From Candidatus Humimonas hydrogenitrophica (GTDB taxonomy: Bacteria; Gemmatimonadota; Gemmatimonadetes; Palauibacterales; Palauibacteraceae): a stretch of 40,400 bases of DNA. Location of the stretch: positions 1 to 40,400 of the forward strand of contig CANPVD010000052.1 in assembly GCA_947581615.1 (NCBI GenBank), written 5' to 3'. Positions within the stretch are counted from its first letter, which is position 1. Each line of letters starts with the position of its first letter. The notes beneath the pieces were generated by a model, which worked only from the letters and a program-made list of their open reading frames with translations, was not told the DNA's origin and made no database searches. A program made the translations under genes and the position numbers. Of this stretch, positions 17,149-26,002 are shown piece after piece.

Positions 17149-18252
17149 CTAGAGCTCCACGGCGGCGCTGGCGCGAGCGAAGCGTGGATCCTCCAGCCGG
17201 AACCCGTCCGGGTCCGTGCCTCGCTCCAGCGCGAGGTGATACGTGAAGAGCTGGAGCGCCACGATGCAGGCCAGCGCACCGAACGGCTCCGGGAGGGTCG
17301 GTACGGCGACCCGCGACGCGTCCGCGCCGGCCACCATCTCCGCCGTCTCATCCCCGACCACCAGGAGGGACGCGCCGATCGCGCGTACGGCATCGGTCAG
17401 CTCGGCGGTCCGGCTCTGTCCCGGCCCGGAGGGCGCGATGAGGACGAACAGGTCTTCCTCTTCCGCGCACTGGAAGGGCCCGTGCAGAAGGGTCTCGGTC
17501 GCCATGCCCTCGGCCTGGAGATAGGAGGTCTCCTTGATCTTGAGGGCGATCTCCCGGGCGGCGGTGGCCGCGGGTCCCCCGCCGGCCAGCCAGATCCTGC
17601 GTCGGCCGGCGTGCGCACGGGCCAGCGCGCCCATTCGGTCCTCCAGGCCGAGAGCCGCTTCGAGTGCGGCAGGAACGCAGCTCTCGGGGAGGTCGTCGGT
17701 GCCGCCGCCGACCCTGGACGCCAGCGCGGCGAGGGCCGCGACCGAACCGATGAAGCTCACCGTGTGCGCGGAGGATCGCTCCCCGGGCACGGTCCGAAAC
17801 ACCACGTCCGCGTCCGCATCGTCCCCGCCGTCCTCTCCGGTGATGAGCGCGGTGGGAGCGCCGGCTCGCCTGGCCCGGGCCAGGGCGGCGCGCGAGTAGC
17901 GCTTCGTGCCACGGTGACTCACCACGATCACCGCGTCCGCGGGTGACAGGTCGGGGCCGTACAGGGCGAAGTCGAAGGCGCGCCAGGCCCGGGCGGCCGT
18001 TCGGGCGTCGGCCGCGCGCACGAGGTGCTCGCCCAGCTCGGCGGCGTGGAAGGACGTTCCCGTGCCGGCCAGGTGCAGGCGCGCGCAGCCGCTGGCGATC
18101 TCCGCAAAGCGCTCCGCCGGCTGCGTGGCCTCCCGAGCGAGGCGGGCGAAGGCCGCCGGCTGCGCCTGGATGGCCTCGTACATGTGGTAGGGGTGAGACG
18201 TTCGTGGGTCACGGTCACCGGGCCGGTCCCGACCCTGGTCCTGGGCTGACAT
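17149..18252 (-). CDS. SIS-domain protein (GlmS isomerase-domain/AgaS-like)
   Basis: A 367-aa cytosolic protein. The ATG at 18250-18252 is preceded by a strong GGAGG-rich site; an in-frame extension to 18300 lacks support. Two SIS folds are visible: the first near LHLAGTGTSFHAAELGEHL and VIVVSHRGTKRYSRAAL, the second near RRIWLAGGGPAATAAREIAL, followed by KIKETSYLQAEGMATETLLH. The latter matches the ALKIKE.....AE....E..HGP segment of the GlmS isomerase domain and of AgaS-type deaminase/isomerases. There is no glutamine amidotransferase domain, so it is not glucosamine-6-phosphate synthase itself. It probably isomerises or deaminates an amino-sugar phosphate, or senses one. No sugar-metabolism gene is adjacent, and the real substrate is unknown. 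Confidence 0.88.
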   Translation of the reverse strand: MSAQDQGRDRPGDRDPRTSHPYHMYEAIQAQPAAFARLAREATQPAERFAEIASGCARLHLAGTGTSFHAAELGEHLVRAADARTAARAWRAFDFALYGPDLSPADAVIVVSHRGTKRYSRAALARARRAGAPTALITGEDGGDDADADVVFRTVPGERSSAHTVSFIGSVAALAALASRVGGGTDDLPESCVPAALEAALGLEDRMGALARAHAGRRRIWLAGGGPAATAAREIALKIKETSYLQAEGMATETLLHGPFQCAEEEDLFVLIAPSGPGQSRTAELTDAVRAIGASLLVVGDETAEMVAGADASRVAVPTLPEPFGALACIVALQLFTYHLALERGTDPDGFRLEDPRFARASAAVEL

Positions 18253-18345
18253 GCTCCCTCCTCCCGGTCCGCCTGATCGCTTCCTGACCCCTCCCGACAC
18301 GTTTATCGCGAGTGCAGGATCCTACCGCCGCGAGGGAGGACAGTC

Positions 18346-18438
18346 ATGCGACGCTCCGGGATGCGGCGAGTGGCGGCGCTCCTCGCCACGGTCGTGGGGA
18401 CGGGGGTCTGGCCCGGAGCGGCCCCGGGCGAGAGCTAG
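18346..18438 (+). CDS. 30-aa signal-peptide-like ORF
   Basis: ATG to TAG encodes 30 residues, MRRSGMRRVAALLATVVGTG and then VWPGAAPGES. A near-ideal ribosome site GAGGGAGGA ends five bases before the ATG. The peptide has a positive N-terminus and a hydrophobic core like a signal peptide, but nothing follows. It is either a leader peptide for the antiporter 75 bp downstream or the surviving start of a secreted-protein gene whose body was deleted. The strong initiation site argues against chance. No homology is recognisable. Confidence 0.4.
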   Translation: MRRSGMRRVAALLATVVGTGVWPGAAPGES

Positions 18439-18512
18439 ACGGCGGGCGCCGGCGTCCCTACCGTTCCTGACATGTCCCGGAACCGACCGCCCGGGTCGCT
18501 CGGCGGCCTGCC

Positions 18513-19769
18513 TTGAGCCTGTTCGAGATCGTCGGGGCGCTCCTGGCGCTCACGGCCGCGTTCGCGTACGTGAACGAGCGCCACTTCCACCTCCCGATTC
18601 CGATCGGAGTCACCCTGGGTGGGCTGGTCACGTCGCTGCTCCTGCTTCTCGTGGCCGGCCTCGCCCCCGAGCGCCGGTGGCTCACAGGCCTTCTGGCGCA
18701 TGTCGACTTCGAGAAGGTCCTGCTGGAGGGTCTGCTGGGGATCATGCTGTTCGCCGGCGCCCTCGAGGTCGACCTCGAGGAGCTGATGCGGGTGCGCACG
18801 CCGGTGCTCGTGCTGTCGGTAGTGGGCACCGTGATCTCGACCCTCGTGGTGGGCAGCGCAGCCTGGGAGCTCCTGCGGCTGATCGGCCTCGGCATCCCCT
18901 TCCTGTGGGCCCTCCTGTTCGGCGCGCTCATCTCTCCGACCGACCCGATCGCGGTCATGGGGCTCCTCTCCGAGGCCGGCGCGCCGCGTGAGCTGTCCAC
19001 GCTGGTCACGGGCGAGTCCCTGTTCAACGACGGGGTGGCCGTGGTGCTGTTCACGATCCTCCTCGGGCTGGTGACGGGGGAGCACGGTGCCTCGGTGGCA
19101 GCGGCGGGGCGGCTCTTCCTGGAGGAGGCGGTGGGTGGTGTGGTCTACGGCCTCGCCCTCGGCTGGACGGCCTATTACTTCCTGCGCCGGGTGGACGAGC
19201 CCACGACCGAGATCCTGGTCACGGTGGCCGTGACCACGGCCGGCTACGCGCTGGCCAACCGGATCGGGACGTCGGGCCCGCTGGCCATGGTCATCGCAGG
19301 GCTGCTGGTCGGGAACCGGGGGCGCATGTTCGCCATGTCCGAGGGGACCCGCGAGCGGCTCGACAACTTCTGGCTCGTGCTGGACGAGATCCTCAACGCC
19401 CTCCTGTTCGTGCTCATTGGCCTCGAGGTGCTGATCCTGCCGGTCCGGGCCTCGTGGCTCCTGGCGGGCGCGCTCGCGGTCCCGCTCATCCTGGGGGCCC
19501 GGCTGCTGTCGGTGTACGTGCCCATGCGCTTCCTGCCCATCCGGTCCGAGCTCGGGCCGTACGCGATCCGCGTCCTCACCTGGGGAGGGCTCCGCGGCGG
19601 GATCGCGATCGCGCTGGCGCTGTCCGTCCCGGCCGGCGGGGAGCGCGGACTCCTCCTCCTCATCACCTACGTGGTCGTGGTCTTCTCCATCCTCGTGCAG
19701 GGCCTCACCATCAAGCGGGTGGCGCGCGGGGCGAGGCTCCTGCCCTCTCGCGTTCTGGAGGAGGGGTAA
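18513..19769 (+). CDS. CPA1-family Na+/H+ antiporter
   Basis: A 418-aa inner-membrane antiporter with about 12 helices. The TTG start fits the family N-terminus (LFEIVGALLALTAAFAYVNE with HFHLPIPIGVTLGGL following); no ATG is in frame nearby. Diagnostic motifs are SPTDPIAVMGLL (S141-P145) and GESLFNDGVAVVLF with N172-D173, the cation-binding ND pair of electroneutral CPA1 exchangers. A later TWGGLRGGIAIALALS segment holds the conserved arginine of the exchanger fold. It should exchange cytoplasmic Na+ (or Li+/K+) for protons in pH and salt homeostasis. The C-terminus stops soon after the last helix, so there is no cytoplasmic regulatory domain as in longer NhaP proteins. Confidence 0.94.
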   Translation: MSLFEIVGALLALTAAFAYVNERHFHLPIPIGVTLGGLVTSLLLLLVAGLAPERRWLTGLLAHVDFEKVLLEGLLGIMLFAGALEVDLEELMRVRTPVLVLSVVGTVISTLVVGSAAWELLRLIGLGIPFLWALLFGALISPTDPIAVMGLLSEAGAPRELSTLVTGESLFNDGVAVVLFTILLGLVTGEHGASVAAAGRLFLEEAVGGVVYGLALGWTAYYFLRRVDEPTTEILVTVAVTTAGYALANRIGTSGPLAMVIAGLLVGNRGRMFAMSEGTRERLDNFWLVLDEILNALLFVLIGLEVLILPVRASWLLAGALAVPLILGARLLSVYVPMRFLPIRSELGPYAIRVLTWGGLRGGIAIALALSVPAGGERGLLLLITYVVVVFSILVQGLTIKRVARGARLLPSRVLEEG

Positions 19770-20001
19770 GGCGGGGCGGTCCGCGGCCGGGTCGCCGGTC
19801 CGCGCGGCGCCGACTCTCGCGAATCACACGATCCGTGGTGATCTTCGACATCTTGCGAGGCGAACGCGAAGCGGCGAGACTTCGGAATCCCCGTGGCGCC
19901 GGGGGTCTCGGCCCTCCCCTCACAGGCACGGAAGCTGAATTCCCTTCGCGTCCGATGCCCGGGTGCCGCCGTTCCAGCGTCTTCGATTCCGGAGTTCGTC
20001 C

Positions 20002-22602
20002 ATGAGGCGACGGATCCCCCGCCGACAGGTGCTGCTCCTCGCCGTGCTCGCTCCCGCGGCCGCCGCGTGCGGCGGCAAGTCCGTCACCGGCACCGGCTCG
20101 GCGAGCAACCCGCCCGCCGAGCCGCAGGTGGCGTCCGTCACCGTGAGCCCGGCCGTCGACACGCTCGTCTCGATCGATGACTCCGTGACCTTCTCGACCA
20201 CGTTGAAGGACCCGGCGGGGAACGTGATTTCGGGAGGGAGCGTCGCCTGGTCGTCCACGGAGGCCGCCGTGGCCACCGTATCCACGGATGGAACGGCCAC
20301 CGCCAGGCAGAACGGCACCACGCGCATCGTGGCGTCGATCTCCGGGAAGGCAGACACCGCGGTCCTGGTCGTGGAGCAGCGGACCGTGCAGGTCGTGATG
20401 AGCCCGGACAGCGCCCGCGTGTCCACGCCCGGCGACACGGTGCGGTTCAGCGCCGCGCCGCAGGACGCCAACGATCACCCGGTGGACGGGGTGACGATCG
20501 AGTGGTCGGTGTCGGACACGAGCGTGGCCACGGTCGACAGCACCGGCCTGGCCACGGCCAAGGCCCTGGGCCGGGTCGAGGTGACGGCGGCCGCGGCCGG
20601 AAGCGGAGTCTCCGGGACGGGAGTGTTCCGCGTGGCGTCGCTCGGCACTCCGCAGATCCAGTCCGTGAGCCCCTCTCCCATCCAGGAAGGCCAGGCGGTC
20701 ACGATCACGGGTCAGAACTTCGACCCGGTGGCCGCCGGCGACAGCGTCCGGATCGACGGGATGCCGGCGGTCGTGACCTCCGCCTCCTCGACCTCGCTCC
20801 AGGTCACGGTTCCCAGCTACGACTGCCTGCCGGCGCGCTCCGTGGCCGTTCGGGTGGCGACGGACGGGGGCGCCTCGCAGGCGAACAGCGACCTCGAGCC
20901 GGCGCAGGCCGCGGTGTCGCTGGGCGTGGGCCGGCAAGCGGTTCTCACCGATCCGGCCAGCTTCTGCCTGCAGTTCGGGGCCTCCGCGGCGTCGGAACGC
21001 TACATCGTCGGCGTGCAGTCCCTGTCGTCCACGGTCTCCAGCCTCACGGGCGTGCAGATCACGGGCGAGGCGGCAGACGGCATCGGCGCGGCCAGCATCG
21101 GGAGGGCCCCGGCGGCGCGGGCCTCAGTGGCGACCCGGGTGGTGCCCCGGCAGACCGGCGGCGGGTCGTGGGTCCGCCCTCCGTCCTGGATCGTGGCGCA
21201 GCGCCGCGCGGAGATGAAGATCCGGGCCTGGGAGCGTGCCCACCTCGATCCCCATGCCTCGATCCCCGCCCTGGGTGGGGCGTCGAGCGCCCCGCCGGCC
21301 CGCTTCTCGGTGAGCGGGAGCGTGGCGGTGGACGACACGGTGGCCCTGCGCGTGCCGGACTTCAGCGGCGACGGCTGCAGCAAGTACACGGCGGTCGGGG
21401 CCATCGTCCAGGTCATCGGCGAGAAGGCCATCATCGTCGCCGATACGTCGAATCCCGCGAACGGGTTCACCCAGGCCGACTACCAGAGCCTGTCGGACCA
21501 GCTCGACGACCAGATCTTCTCCACCGACGAGGCCTACTTCGGCAATCCCGGCGACATCGACAACAACGGCCACATCGTCGTCCTGTTCACGAAGGCCGTG
21601 AACGACGAGGACCTCGGAGTCCCCGGGTCCTACGTGCTCGGCTTCGTGTTCTCGGGTGACCTGTATCCGCGCGTCTCGGCCACCGGGTTCTACTGCGCCT
21701 CCAGCGACGAGGGGGAGGTCTACTACGGCCGCGTTCCGGACCCTGACGGCACCGCCGGGGACAGCGCGGTCAAGTCGACGCGGACGCAGGAGCTGTCGCG
21801 TGCCCCGCAGGTGATGGGGCACGAGCTCACGCACCTGATCCAGAACGGACGCCGGTTCGCGGCGGGCCTGGGCTTCATGGGATCCATCGTGGCCGAGGCG
21901 CAGGCGACCCTGGGCGAAGAGGTGGTGGGGCACGCCGAGACGGGCCACATGCCCTACCAGAACCTCGGGGCGGACGTCATCTTCGCCACGACGGGCGCCG
22001 ACTCGGTGGCCTGGTACCTGAACAAGTTCACGGACCTGGCGGAGTACTTCGGATTCAAGAACCGGACGGCCCGGGTGGATGGAGCGCCCGAGCAGTGCGG
22101 CTGGTGGCAGAGCGACCCGACGCCCTGCGCGTCCCGGTCGTTGTGGTACGGGGTGGGATGGAGCTTTCTGCGCTGGGTCTCGGACCAGTACGGTCCCTCT
22201 TATCCGGGCGGTGAGCAGGGTCTCCAGCAGAACCTGATCGCCGACCCGGGGAGCGGCCTCCAGATGGTGGCGGACGTGGTGGGGGTTCCGGTGGCGAACC
22301 TGATGGCGCGGTGGTCGGCGGCCCTGTACGTGGACGACCGCATACCGTCGCCCGACCCGGCCCTCACCTTCCCGAGCTGGAACCTGAACGACTTCGAGCA
22401 GCACACGGTCGCGACCGCGAACCTGGAGCCGACGCCCGAGACGTTCGGGGACTGGACGACGACCGCCGATGTGAGGGCGAGCTCGGCCGCCTACGTGGCC
22501 GTGGACGGGAGCGGGCGGCCCGCGACGGCCGTTCGGGTCCGCGACGCCTCCGGTAACCCGCTGCCGTCCTACATGCAGGTGTGGGTGGTGCGGATGTGGT
22601 GA
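20002..22602 (+). CDS. Lipoprotein with Big2, IPT/TIG and zinc metallopeptidase domains (866 aa)
   Basis: The ATG has GGAG seven bases upstream. The N-terminus, MRRRIPRRQVLLLAVLAPAA then AACGG, is a lipoprotein signal with the lipid Cys near residue 23. Two Big2-like Ig domains follow at about 37-130 and 130-215 (VASVTVSPAVDTL, SSTEAAVATVSTDGTATA, SVSDTSVATVDSTGLATA), then an IPT/TIG domain at about 218-305 (IQSVSPSPIQEGQAVTITGQ). The C-terminal half carries a peptidase core: DIDNNGHIVVLFTKAVND, then HELTHLIQ at residues 607-614 (H607, E608, H611), and a downstream AEAQATLGEE segment that could supply the third zinc ligand, as in M30/hyicolysin-type peptidases. It is probably an outer-membrane-attached protease. 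The ATGA-type spacing and close neighbours seen in the export operon are absent, so it looks like a single gene. Confidence 0.88.
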   Translation: MRRRIPRRQVLLLAVLAPAAAACGGKSVTGTGSASNPPAEPQVASVTVSPAVDTLVSIDDSVTFSTTLKDPAGNVISGGSVAWSSTEAAVATVSTDGTATARQNGTTRIVASISGKADTAVLVVEQRTVQVVMSPDSARVSTPGDTVRFSAAPQDANDHPVDGVTIEWSVSDTSVATVDSTGLATAKALGRVEVTAAAAGSGVSGTGVFRVASLGTPQIQSVSPSPIQEGQAVTITGQNFDPVAAGDSVRIDGMPAVVTSASSTSLQVTVPSYDCLPARSVAVRVATDGGASQANSDLEPAQAAVSLGVGRQAVLTDPASFCLQFGASAASERYIVGVQSLSSTVSSLTGVQITGEAADGIGAASIGRAPAARASVATRVVPRQTGGGSWVRPPSWIVAQRRAEMKIRAWERAHLDPHASIPALGGASSAPPARFSVSGSVAVDDTVALRVPDFSGDGCSKYTAVGAIVQVIGEKAIIVADTSNPANGFTQADYQSLSDQLDDQIFSTDEAYFGNPGDIDNNGHIVVLFTKAVNDEDLGVPGSYVLGFVFSGDLYPRVSATGFYCASSDEGEVYYGRVPDPDGTAGDSAVKSTRTQELSRAPQVMGHELTHLIQNGRRFAAGLGFMGSIVAEAQATLGEEVVGHAETGHMPYQNLGADVIFATTGADSVAWYLNKFTDLAEYFGFKNRTARVDGAPEQCGWWQSDPTPCASRSLWYGVGWSFLRWVSDQYGPSYPGGEQGLQQNLIADPGSGLQMVADVVGVPVANLMARWSAALYVDDRIPSPDPALTFPSWNLNDFEQHTVATANLEPTPETFGDWTTTADVRASSAAYVAVDGSGRPATAVRVRDASGNPLPSYMQVWVVRMW

Positions 22603-22673
22603 CGCGGGCGGAAACCGGGGCGCGCCGTCGGCCGTACGGCGGGCACAGCTCACCCGGACGGAGGTCGCCCGAC

Positions 22674-23374
22674 ATGCGTGTTCTCCCGCTCCTCGCCCTC
22701 GCCCCGGTCCTCGCCGGCCTGCACATTCCGGGACGAGGGCCGTCGTCGTCCCGCAACGCCTGGCCGTCCACACCGGCGCGACCGTCGCCGCTTACGATCG
22801 CGCGGGCCTCGGCACCAGCGAGCCCGGGCCGGACAGCCTCACGCCCCGTGCGGAGGTCGCGGACATCCGCAGGGCGCTGGAGCGGGTGGGTGCGCCGTCC
22901 CGTACCGTCATCGTGGGTCAGTCGTACGGAGCCATGCTCGCCCTGGCCCACGCCGCCCTGTTCCCCGGCCGCGTCCCGGGCCTGGTCCTGGTGGACCCGA
23001 TGAATCCCCGGTTCGTGGCTCGGGAGCGGGCCTTCCTGCGGAGCACGGTTCCCGACACGACCGATCCGCAGACGGACCGGAGACGCGTGATCCGCCGCAT
23101 GAGCCGTACACTCTCGGCCTTCTCCGCGTGGCTCGGCGAGCGGGAGCCGGCGCTGGCGATGCCCATGGTCATCGTGAGCGCGAGGAAGGATTGGTGGGGA
23201 ACCCCGGCGGTCGACGCGGCGTGGCGTCGAAGCCACCAGGCCATGGCGGCGGCCTCGTCCGATCGGCGGCGCATGGTGTCCGAGGGCTCCCACCACGACA
23301 TTCCGCACGAGGACCCGGGCATCGTCGTCTCGGCCATCCTCGGTCTGCTCGCGGGGATGACCGCCGCGCCCTGA
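22674..23374 (+). pseudogene. Alpha/beta-hydrolase with internal deletion and frameshift
   Basis: A well-placed ATG (GGAGG about nine bases upstream) opens a signal peptide, MRVLPLLALAPVLAGLHIPG, in one frame. The hydrolase body continues in another frame from about 22736: RAVVVPQRLAVHTGATVAAY, then DRAGLGTSEPG, the nucleophile elbow GQSYG, VLVDPMN, and the acid/histidine region SARKDWW and GSHHDIPHEDP. All three catalytic positions are thus present. What is missing is the 30-60 residue stretch between signal peptide and first strands, which normally carries the oxyanion-hole HG motif. The simplest reading is a short deletion near 22733 that removed this part and shifted the frame. A product from the GTG at 22886 would lack the N-terminal half of the fold. 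A sequencing error alone would not restore the missing segment. Confidence 0.68.
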
Positions 23375-23459
23375 CCCCGGCCGCGGCGCCCGCTCTTGCC
23401 TCGCGGCGGCGCCCGCCCCCACGATTCCGGCCCGTTCAACCGGACCGGAGGCGAGAGGC

Positions 23460-25103
23460 GTGAGAGTGGCCGAGGCGGTCGGCAGGGCGCTGGTCGAGCT
23501 CGGCGTCGAGCACGTGTTCGGGGTCGTCGGCAGCGGCAACTTCGAGGTCACCGAGGCGTTGCGCGCGGCAGGCGCCACCTTCGTGGCCGCCCGCCACGAG
23601 TGCGCGGCCGTGTGCATGGCGGACGGCTACGCGCGTGCCTCGGGGCGCCCGGGCGTGGCCAGCGTGCACCAGGGCCCCGGCCTCACGAACGCCGCCACCG
23701 GCCTCGCGGAGGCCGCCAAGTCCCGGACTCCCCTCCTCCTCCTGGCCGGAGACACGTCGGCGGCCGCCGTGCGCTCCAACTTCCGGATCGACCAGGACGC
23801 GCTGGCGCGCTCGGTGGACGCCGTGCCGGAACGGCTCCACTCGGCGGACGGCGCCCTGGAGGACGTGGCGCGTGCCTGGCGGCGGGCCGTCGAAGGGCGG
23901 CGGGCGGTGCTGCTCAGCCTTCCCCTGGATGTGCAGGGGGCCGAGCTACCTCGGGAGGCGCGCCTGCCGGCGTGGCATCGGTCGTCCCCGCCCGCACCTC
24001 CCGCGGCGGCCGTGCGGGCGGCGGCCGATCTGGTCGAGGCGGCGGAGCGGCCGGTCCTCCTCGGCGGCCGGGGTGCCGTGCTGGCTTGCGCCCGCGGGTC
24101 CCTGGAGGCGCTCGGCGACCGGATCGGCGCCCTCCTGGCCACCTCGGCCAACGGGCACGGCCTGTTCGTCGGGAGCCCGTGGTCGGCCGGCATCTCGGGC
24201 GGGTTCGCCTCGCCGCTGACCGCTCGCCTCCTGTCGGAGGCCGACCTCGTCCTGGCGTTCGGCGCCTCGCTCAACATGTGGACGACCCGACACGGCACCC
24301 TGATCGGCGAGGGCGCCCGCGTCGTGCAGGTGGACCTGGACGCCGGCGCCATCGGCGCCCAGCGGACCGTAGAGCTGGGGCTGGTGGGCGACGCGGCCGA
24401 GGCCGCACGGGCGCTGGAGGCCGAGCTCGAGGCGCGCGGCTACGCGGGCGAGGGCTTCCGCAGCGGTGCCCTGGCCGACCGCCTGGCCGCGGGCGGTTGG
24501 GCCTCCGAAGCCTTCGAGGACCGCTCGACCTCCAAGACGATCGATCCGCGGACGCTGACGATCGCCCTCGACGGCCTGCTGCCGGCCGAGCGCACCGTGG
24601 TAGTCGATTCCGGGCACTTCATGGGTTGGCCGGCCATGTACCTGTCCGTGCCGGACCCGGCCGGGTTCGTGTTCAACCAGGCCTACCAGTCCATCGGCCT
24701 GGGCCTGGGAGCGGCGATCGGCGCCGCCGTGGCCCGGCCGGACCGGCTCACGGTGGCGGCCCTGGGGGACGGCGGCGCGTTCATGGCGCTGGCCGAGCTC
24801 GACACGGCCGTGCGGCTCGGGCTCCCGCTCCTGGTCCTCGTCTACGACGACGCGGCCTACGGGGCCGAGGTGCACCATTTCGGGCCGCAGGGCCTCCCGG
24901 TCGACGTCGTCCGTTTCCCCGACGCCGACCTGGACGCTTTCGGCCGGGCCGCGGGTGGAAAGGGAGTGACGGTGCGCGGGATGGACGACCTGGCCATCGT
25001 GGAGGCGTGGCTCGAGCACCCGGAGGGGCTCCTGGTCGTGGATGCGAAGGTTACGCCCACGGTGGTGGCCGAGTGGCTGGAGGATGCGTTCCGGGCACAC
25101 TGA
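23460..25103 (+). CDS. Thiamine-diphosphate-dependent enzyme (acetolactate synthase/benzoylformate decarboxylase-like)
   Basis: A 547-aa cytosolic enzyme with the three-domain ThDP decarboxylase/carboligase layout. The N-terminal domain holds the cofactor-activating glutamate in ARHECAA (E47), followed by ADGYARASGRPGVASVHQGP and GLTNAATGLAEA. The central domain is near residues 180-330. The C-terminal ThDP motif begins GDGGAFMALAELDTAV at about 436 and continues to VYDDAAYGAEVHHFG. The usual metal-binding Asn after the motif appears as Asp in VYDD. The GTG start is preceded by GGAGGCGAG. It is followed after 71 bp by a cyclase-family hydrolase in the same direction, suggesting an operon. Possible reactions are decarboxylation of an aromatic 2-oxo acid or a carboligation. 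Housekeeping acetolactate synthase is unlikely because there is no small subunit and the active-site strings differ. Confidence 0.88.
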   Translation: MRVAEAVGRALVELGVEHVFGVVGSGNFEVTEALRAAGATFVAARHECAAVCMADGYARASGRPGVASVHQGPGLTNAATGLAEAAKSRTPLLLLAGDTSAAAVRSNFRIDQDALARSVDAVPERLHSADGALEDVARAWRRAVEGRRAVLLSLPLDVQGAELPREARLPAWHRSSPPAPPAAAVRAAADLVEAAERPVLLGGRGAVLACARGSLEALGDRIGALLATSANGHGLFVGSPWSAGISGGFASPLTARLLSEADLVLAFGASLNMWTTRHGTLIGEGARVVQVDLDAGAIGAQRTVELGLVGDAAEAARALEAELEARGYAGEGFRSGALADRLAAGGWASEAFEDRSTSKTIDPRTLTIALDGLLPAERTVVVDSGHFMGWPAMYLSVPDPAGFVFNQAYQSIGLGLGAAIGAAVARPDRLTVAALGDGGAFMALAELDTAVRLGLPLLVLVYDDAAYGAEVHHFGPQGLPVDVVRFPDADLDAFGRAAGGKGVTVRGMDDLAIVEAWLEHPEGLLVVDAKVTPTVVAEWLEDAFRAH

Positions 25104-25174
25104 ACGGCCGGCGGCCGGCGGCCGCGCTCGCGCGGGACCTCCGGTCCGTGGGGGACACACAGCAAGGAGGCAGC

Positions 25175-25948
25175 ATGTCAGTCCTGTCGGATCTCGCCGC
25201 CGGACTCGGGCGCGGCTCGGTGGAGGTCGTGGATCTCACGGCCACGCTCTCCGGGCGCACGCCCGTCATCCAGCTCCCCGAGCCCTTCGCCGACACGCCC
25301 CCGTTCTCGATGGAGCCGTTGAGCCGTTACGACGACGCGGGGCCGGCCTGGTACTGGAACGTCATGCGCCTGGGCGAGCACACCGGGACCCACTTCGACG
25401 CGCCCGTACACTGGGTGACCGGCCGGGACAGCCTGGACGTCTCGCAGGTACCGCCCGAGCACCTGGTGGCTCCGGCCGCGGTCATCGACAAGAGCGCCGA
25501 GGTCGCGGAGAACTCCGACTTCCTGCTCGAGATCGAGCATGTGCGGGCCTGGGAGGAGGAGCACGGCCCGCTCCCCGAGGGCGGCTGGCTGCTGTTCCGG
25601 ACCGGATGGGACGCCCGCTCGCACGACCAGGAGGCCTTCCTCAACGCCGACGGGGACGGGCCGCACACGCCCGGACCGTCGGCGGCGTGCGCCTGCTGGC
25701 TGGCCGAGGAGACCGACATCGTGGGTCTGGGGGTGGAGACGGTGGGGACCGACGCCGGCGCGGCGGCCACCTTCGATCCGCCGTTCCCGGCCCATTCCTA
25801 CCTGCTGGGCGCCGGCAAGTACGGCCTCACCCAGCTCCAGGACCTGGGACGGCTGCCCGCCACCGGGAGCGTGCTGATCGTGGCGCCGCTTCCCATCGAG
25901 GATGGATCCGGGAGCCCGTGCCGGGTGCTGGCGCTGGTGGGGAGGTAG
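25175..25948 (+). CDS. Cyclase-family metal-dependent hydrolase (kynurenine formamidase/isatin hydrolase-like)
   Basis: A 257-aa protein; the ATG has AAGGAGG four bases upstream. The family signature HTGTHFDAPVH spans residues 69-79, supplying the His/Asp metal ligands typical of the PF04199 cyclase family. VGLGVETVGTD and the closing GKYGLTQLQDLGRLPATGSV with GSGSPCRVLAL also fit. Members open cyclic amides or hydrolyse N-formyl groups (kynurenine formamidase, isatin hydrolase, cyclic-diketone hydrolases). The xGKYGL..LxxLxxLP stretch is, from memory, more like isatin hydrolase than kynurenine formamidase. Pairing with the ThDP enzyme upstream suggests ring opening followed by decarboxylation. 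The substrate is inferred, not shown. Confidence 0.88.
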   Translation: MSVLSDLAAGLGRGSVEVVDLTATLSGRTPVIQLPEPFADTPPFSMEPLSRYDDAGPAWYWNVMRLGEHTGTHFDAPVHWVTGRDSLDVSQVPPEHLVAPAAVIDKSAEVAENSDFLLEIEHVRAWEEEHGPLPEGGWLLFRTGWDARSHDQEAFLNADGDGPHTPGPSAACACWLAEETDIVGLGVETVGTDAGAAATFDPPFPAHSYLLGAGKYGLTQLQDLGRLPATGSVLIVAPLPIEDGSGSPCRVLALVGR

Positions 25949-25952
25949 GGAA

Positions 25953-25983
25953 GAGGGGGCGGCGCCCCCTCGCGGCCGGCCGC
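25953..25983. terminator. Bidirectional hairpin between convergent genes
   Basis: GAGGGGGC (25953-25960), loop GGC, GCCCCCTC (25964-25971) form a perfect 8-bp stem directly after the cyclase stop. A second palindrome, GCGGCCGGCCGC, follows at 25972-25983. The pair sits in the 54-bp gap between two convergent stop codons, where a shared terminator is expected. There is no T-tract, as is common in GC-rich genomes, so the assignment rests on position and stem strength. Confidence 0.5.
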
Positions 25984-26002
25984 CCCCCGTCGTGCTTCCC
26001 GT

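Noticed and set aside
19770-20001. Promoter or small gene before the Big2 lipoprotein
   Set aside because: No open frame with a ribosome site and no acceptable -35/-10 pair was seen in this 232-bp gap.
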